Assembly: GCA_035628055.1 (NCBI GenBank)
Contig: DASPKO010000269.1
Coordinates: forward strand, 1-6,830
Source of the DNA: DASPKO01 sp035628055
GTDB lineage: Bacteria > Planctomycetota > Phycisphaerae > Phycisphaerales > UBA1924
Length of the DNA stretch: 6,830 nucleotides
Direction: 5' to 3'
Shown here: positions 4,958 to 6,830 of the stretch, one piece after another
Layout: each line of letters starts with the position of its first letter
Numbering within the stretch: position 1 is the first letter of the stretch
Position numbers and translations under genes: made by a program
Notes under the pieces: model-generated
Seen by the model: the letters and a program-made list of their open reading frames with translations, nothing else
Told to the model about the DNA's origin: nothing
The model's database searches: none

Positions 4958-6830
4958 GCCTGGGGATGGTTCCCCAGAGCGACGCGCGTCGTCGGGTCGT
5001 ACTGCTCCGAGAGCAGCCCCGTCGGACCGACCAGCCCGACCAGGTCGCGGAACATCGCCAGCGCCTCGTCGCGCCGCCCCATCGCCAGATGGCACTCGAT
5101 CAGCCAGCCGAAGCAGATGTGGAAGCCCCCCTCCATACCCGGCAGCCCGTCATCGTGCAGGTAGCGGTAGACGGTGGGCCCGACCCGGAGCTGCGCCTCG
5201 ACGGCCGCCACCGTGCCGGCCGCGCGAGGATCGCTTGGCGCCAGCAGCCCGCTGAGGATGACCCACAGGGCCGCGGCGTCGGTGGCGGGCTGCTCATAGG
5301 TCGCGCTGAAGGCGCCCAGCTCGGGGCTGAACCCGCGGGTGAGGACGTCGTCGGCGATCTCGTCGCGCAGGCGCTCCCACTCGGGGAACTGCCGGCCCCA
5401 GTGCCGGGCCGCGATGCGCAGGGCCCGGTCGACCGTGAGCCAGCACATGACCTTCGAGTGCACGTGGTGCTGGCGGGGCTTGCGCTCCTCCCAGATCCCG
5501 TGGTCCGGCTCGCGCCAGCGCGCCGCGACCGCGCGGACCATCGCCTCGGCCAGGCGCCAGTGCTCGGGCGAGAGTGGGGCACCCGCCTCGGCCAGCAGCG
5601 CGATCAGCTCCACGATCGGCCCGAAGACGTCGAGCTGCACCTGGTTCGCCGCGGCGTTGCCCACGCGCACGGGGCGGCTCCCGCGATAGCCCGAGAGCTC
5701 GCCGATCTCGGCCTCGGGCCCCAGCGACCGCCCGCTGACCGTGTAGATCGGCCGCAGCCGCTCGGGCGCCGAGATGTCCTCGAGAATCCCCAGCATCCAG
5801 TCCAGGAACTTGAGCCCCACCCCGGTGCTGCCGAGCCGCACCAGGGCCGCGGCGGCCATGGCGGCATCCCGCGGCCAGCAGTAGCGGTAGTCCCAGTTGC
5901 GCACCCCACCGATGTGCTCGGGCAGGCTCGTGGTGCCCGCCGCCGCCACCGCGCCCGTCGGCCCGTACACCAGGGCCTTGAGGACCAGGGCGCTGCGGCG
6001 CACCAGCGCCGGCTCGAGCGCCGGCACGCGCAGCGAGGCCGCCCACCCCTCCCAGAACCGGAGCGTCTGCTCGCGGCGTCTCGGCTCGGCGATCACGCCG
6101 TCCGACAGGTCCCCCGTGCCGTGGCGCAGCTCGAGCGTCACGGGCCCGGCGGCGAGATCGGCCCGGGCGATGGCGGTCTGGTGCACGCCCTCCGCGTGGA
6201 GTTCCCAGCGCAGGCCCGGGGCGTGGAGCACCGTCGGGTCCGGGGTGTCCTCGATCCAGAGCCCGGTGGGGCGGAGGCTCAGCCGGGTCGCGACCCGGCC
6301 GAAATCCAGGCGCGGGGCGAACCGGATGACCGCCGGCCCCGGACCCTCGAGCACGCGCACCAGCTCGGATCGGCCCGCCCGCTGGAAGGGGCGCCCCGCC
6401 GAGCAGTCGAGATAGTCCGTGATGGTCAGGCCCGGGTACCGCGTGCGCAGCACGAAACTGTCGCCGAGGTACTCCTGCCCGAGCGGCGCCGCCCCGTCCG
6501 CCGGCGCGACATCGAAGTACCCGGCCGACTCGCCCCCCAGCATCTCGGCGAAGAGCGCCGGCGAGTCCAGCCGGGGCAGGCACAGCCAGGCGAGCCGCGC
6601 CCCCGGCGTGACCAGGGCCAGGGTTCGCTGGTCCGAGAGCAGGGCGTGCCGCTCGATGGGGACGGCCCCGGCGCCGAAGAGCCAGGCCTCGCGCAGCTCG
6701 GCGATCCGCGCCAGCACGCGGGCCACCTGGACCGGGTCCCCCACGCGGTACGCCGCTCGGGTCGGCCCGGGCCCGACCTTTATTCCCACGTCCGGCCCGC
6801 GGAGCACGGAGAAGGCGTCCTCGTCGGTGG
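4903..6830 (-). CDS. Trehalose-phosphatase/GH15 glycoside hydrolase fusion, 5' end outside window
   Basis: The frame is open to the right edge. It enters with TDEDAF (6811-6828), the HAD motif IV of trehalose-6-phosphate phosphatases (usually GDxxTDEDxF), then VGIKVG, GPTRAAYRV and a final helix, typical of the OtsB C-terminus (to about 6694). After a short linker a complete GH15 domain starts near 6663 with VPIERHALLSDQRT and WLCLPRLDSP. It continues with NWDYRYCWPRDA (about 5863-5898), GYRGSRPVRVGNAA, DHGIWEER with proposed general acid Glu at 5488-5490, SKVMCWLTVDRA, LLSEQYDP with proposed general base Glu at 5005-5007, and PQAYSH. GH15 enzymes include glucoamylases and bacterial trehalases that release glucose by inversion. 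OtsB removes phosphate from trehalose 6-phosphate, so the fusion could make and hydrolyse trehalose, or link trehalose synthesis to another alpha-glucan. No signal peptide can be judged. The GTG at 6805-6807 is internal to the phosphatase and is not the true start. Confidence 0.9.
   Translation of the reverse strand, partial: TDEDAFSVLRGPDVGIKVGPGPTRAAYRVGDPVQVARVLARIAELREAWLFGAGAVPIERHALLSDQRTLALVTPGARLAWLCLPRLDSPALFAEMLGGESAGYFDVAPADGAAPLGQEYLGDSFVLRTRYPGLTITDYLDCSAGRPFQRAGRSELVRVLEGPGPAVIRFAPRLDFGRVATRLSLRPTGLWIEDTPDPTVLHAPGLRWELHAEGVHQTAIARADLAAGPVTLELRHGTGDLSDGVIAEPRRREQTLRFWEGWAASLRVPALEPALVRRSALVLKALVYGPTGAVAAAGTTSLPEHIGGVRNWDYRYCWPRDAAMAAAALVRLGSTGVGLKFLDWMLGILEDISAPERLRPIYTVSGRSLGPEAEIGELSGYRGSRPVRVGNAAANQVQLDVFGPIVELIALLAEAGAPLSPEHWRLAEAMVRAVAARWREPDHGIWEERKPRQHHVHSKVMCWLTVDRALRIAARHWGRQFPEWERLRDEIADDVLTRGFSPELGAFSATYEQPATDAAALWVILSGLLAPSDPRAAGTVAAVEAQLRVGPTVYRYLHDDGLPGMEGGFHICFGWLIECHLAMGRRDEALAMFRDLVGLVGPTGLLSEQYDPTTRVALGNHPQAYSHLALINAAIALSAPS

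Noticed and set aside
3746..5095. Minus-strand open frame of about 449 codons opposite the two-module gene
   Set aside because: Its low-complexity Arg/Gly/Glu/Ala composition and lack of motifs mark it as the shadow of the plus-strand gene; the same length of 449 codons is a coincidence.
5294..6583. Minus-strand open frame of about 429 codons within the GH15 gene
   Set aside because: It is a frame-shifted shadow of the GH15 coding sequence, with Arg/Gly/Pro-rich product and no family features.

Overview
The window is GC-rich throughout and reads as a chromosomal segment of a bacterium, most likely a planctomycete and perhaps one of the Phycisphaerae. The taxonomic guess rests on two small-membrane-protein genes carrying zinc ribbons of the form C-x2-CGY-x(~10)-CPEC, a signature I associate with planctomycetes, and on a divergent HflX. 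Shine-Dalgarno sequences are weak or absent in front of most genes. There are no CRISPR arrays, transposases or phage genes. The taxon is inference; the gene families are read from translated sequence.

Layout, left to right. Positions 1 to about 611 (minus strand) encode part of a PQQ-type beta-propeller protein that lacks its N-terminus. It runs, out of frame, straight into a MarR-family regulator gene (398..973 minus as an open frame; genuine MarR sequence only about 608..973), so both proteins are broken at one junction near 600-613. The MarR promoter region holds a 7-bp-arm inverted repeat that brackets a candidate -10 box. Positions 974-1115 are otherwise non-coding, with one extra hairpin. 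A complete tRNA-Thr(CGT) lies at 1116..1188 (minus), followed to the right by hflX (1276..2742 minus), a ribosome-associated GTPase with an acidic/Pro-Gly insertion in its G domain.

A 139-base intergenic region (2743-2881) separates hflX from two plus-strand genes, 2882..3391 and 3608..4957. These encode related integral membrane proteins built from one module: several transmembrane helices, an AGhRVGhLG-type linker and a cytosolic-looking zinc ribbon. The first protein has one module and the second has two. All four zinc ribbons share exactly the same spacing, C-x2-C-x12-C-x2-C. I do not know a function for this family; it is the best candidate here for something undescribed.

The right end is one large minus-strand gene (4903 to beyond 6830) that fuses the C-terminal end of a trehalose-6-phosphate phosphatase (OtsB-like HAD) to a complete glycoside hydrolase family 15 domain. 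It converges on, and overlaps by 55 bases, the end of the two-module membrane protein gene. The loci do not form one pathway: translation/ribosome rescue (tRNA, HflX), an unknown membrane zinc-ribbon pair and trehalose/alpha-glucan metabolism simply sit side by side.
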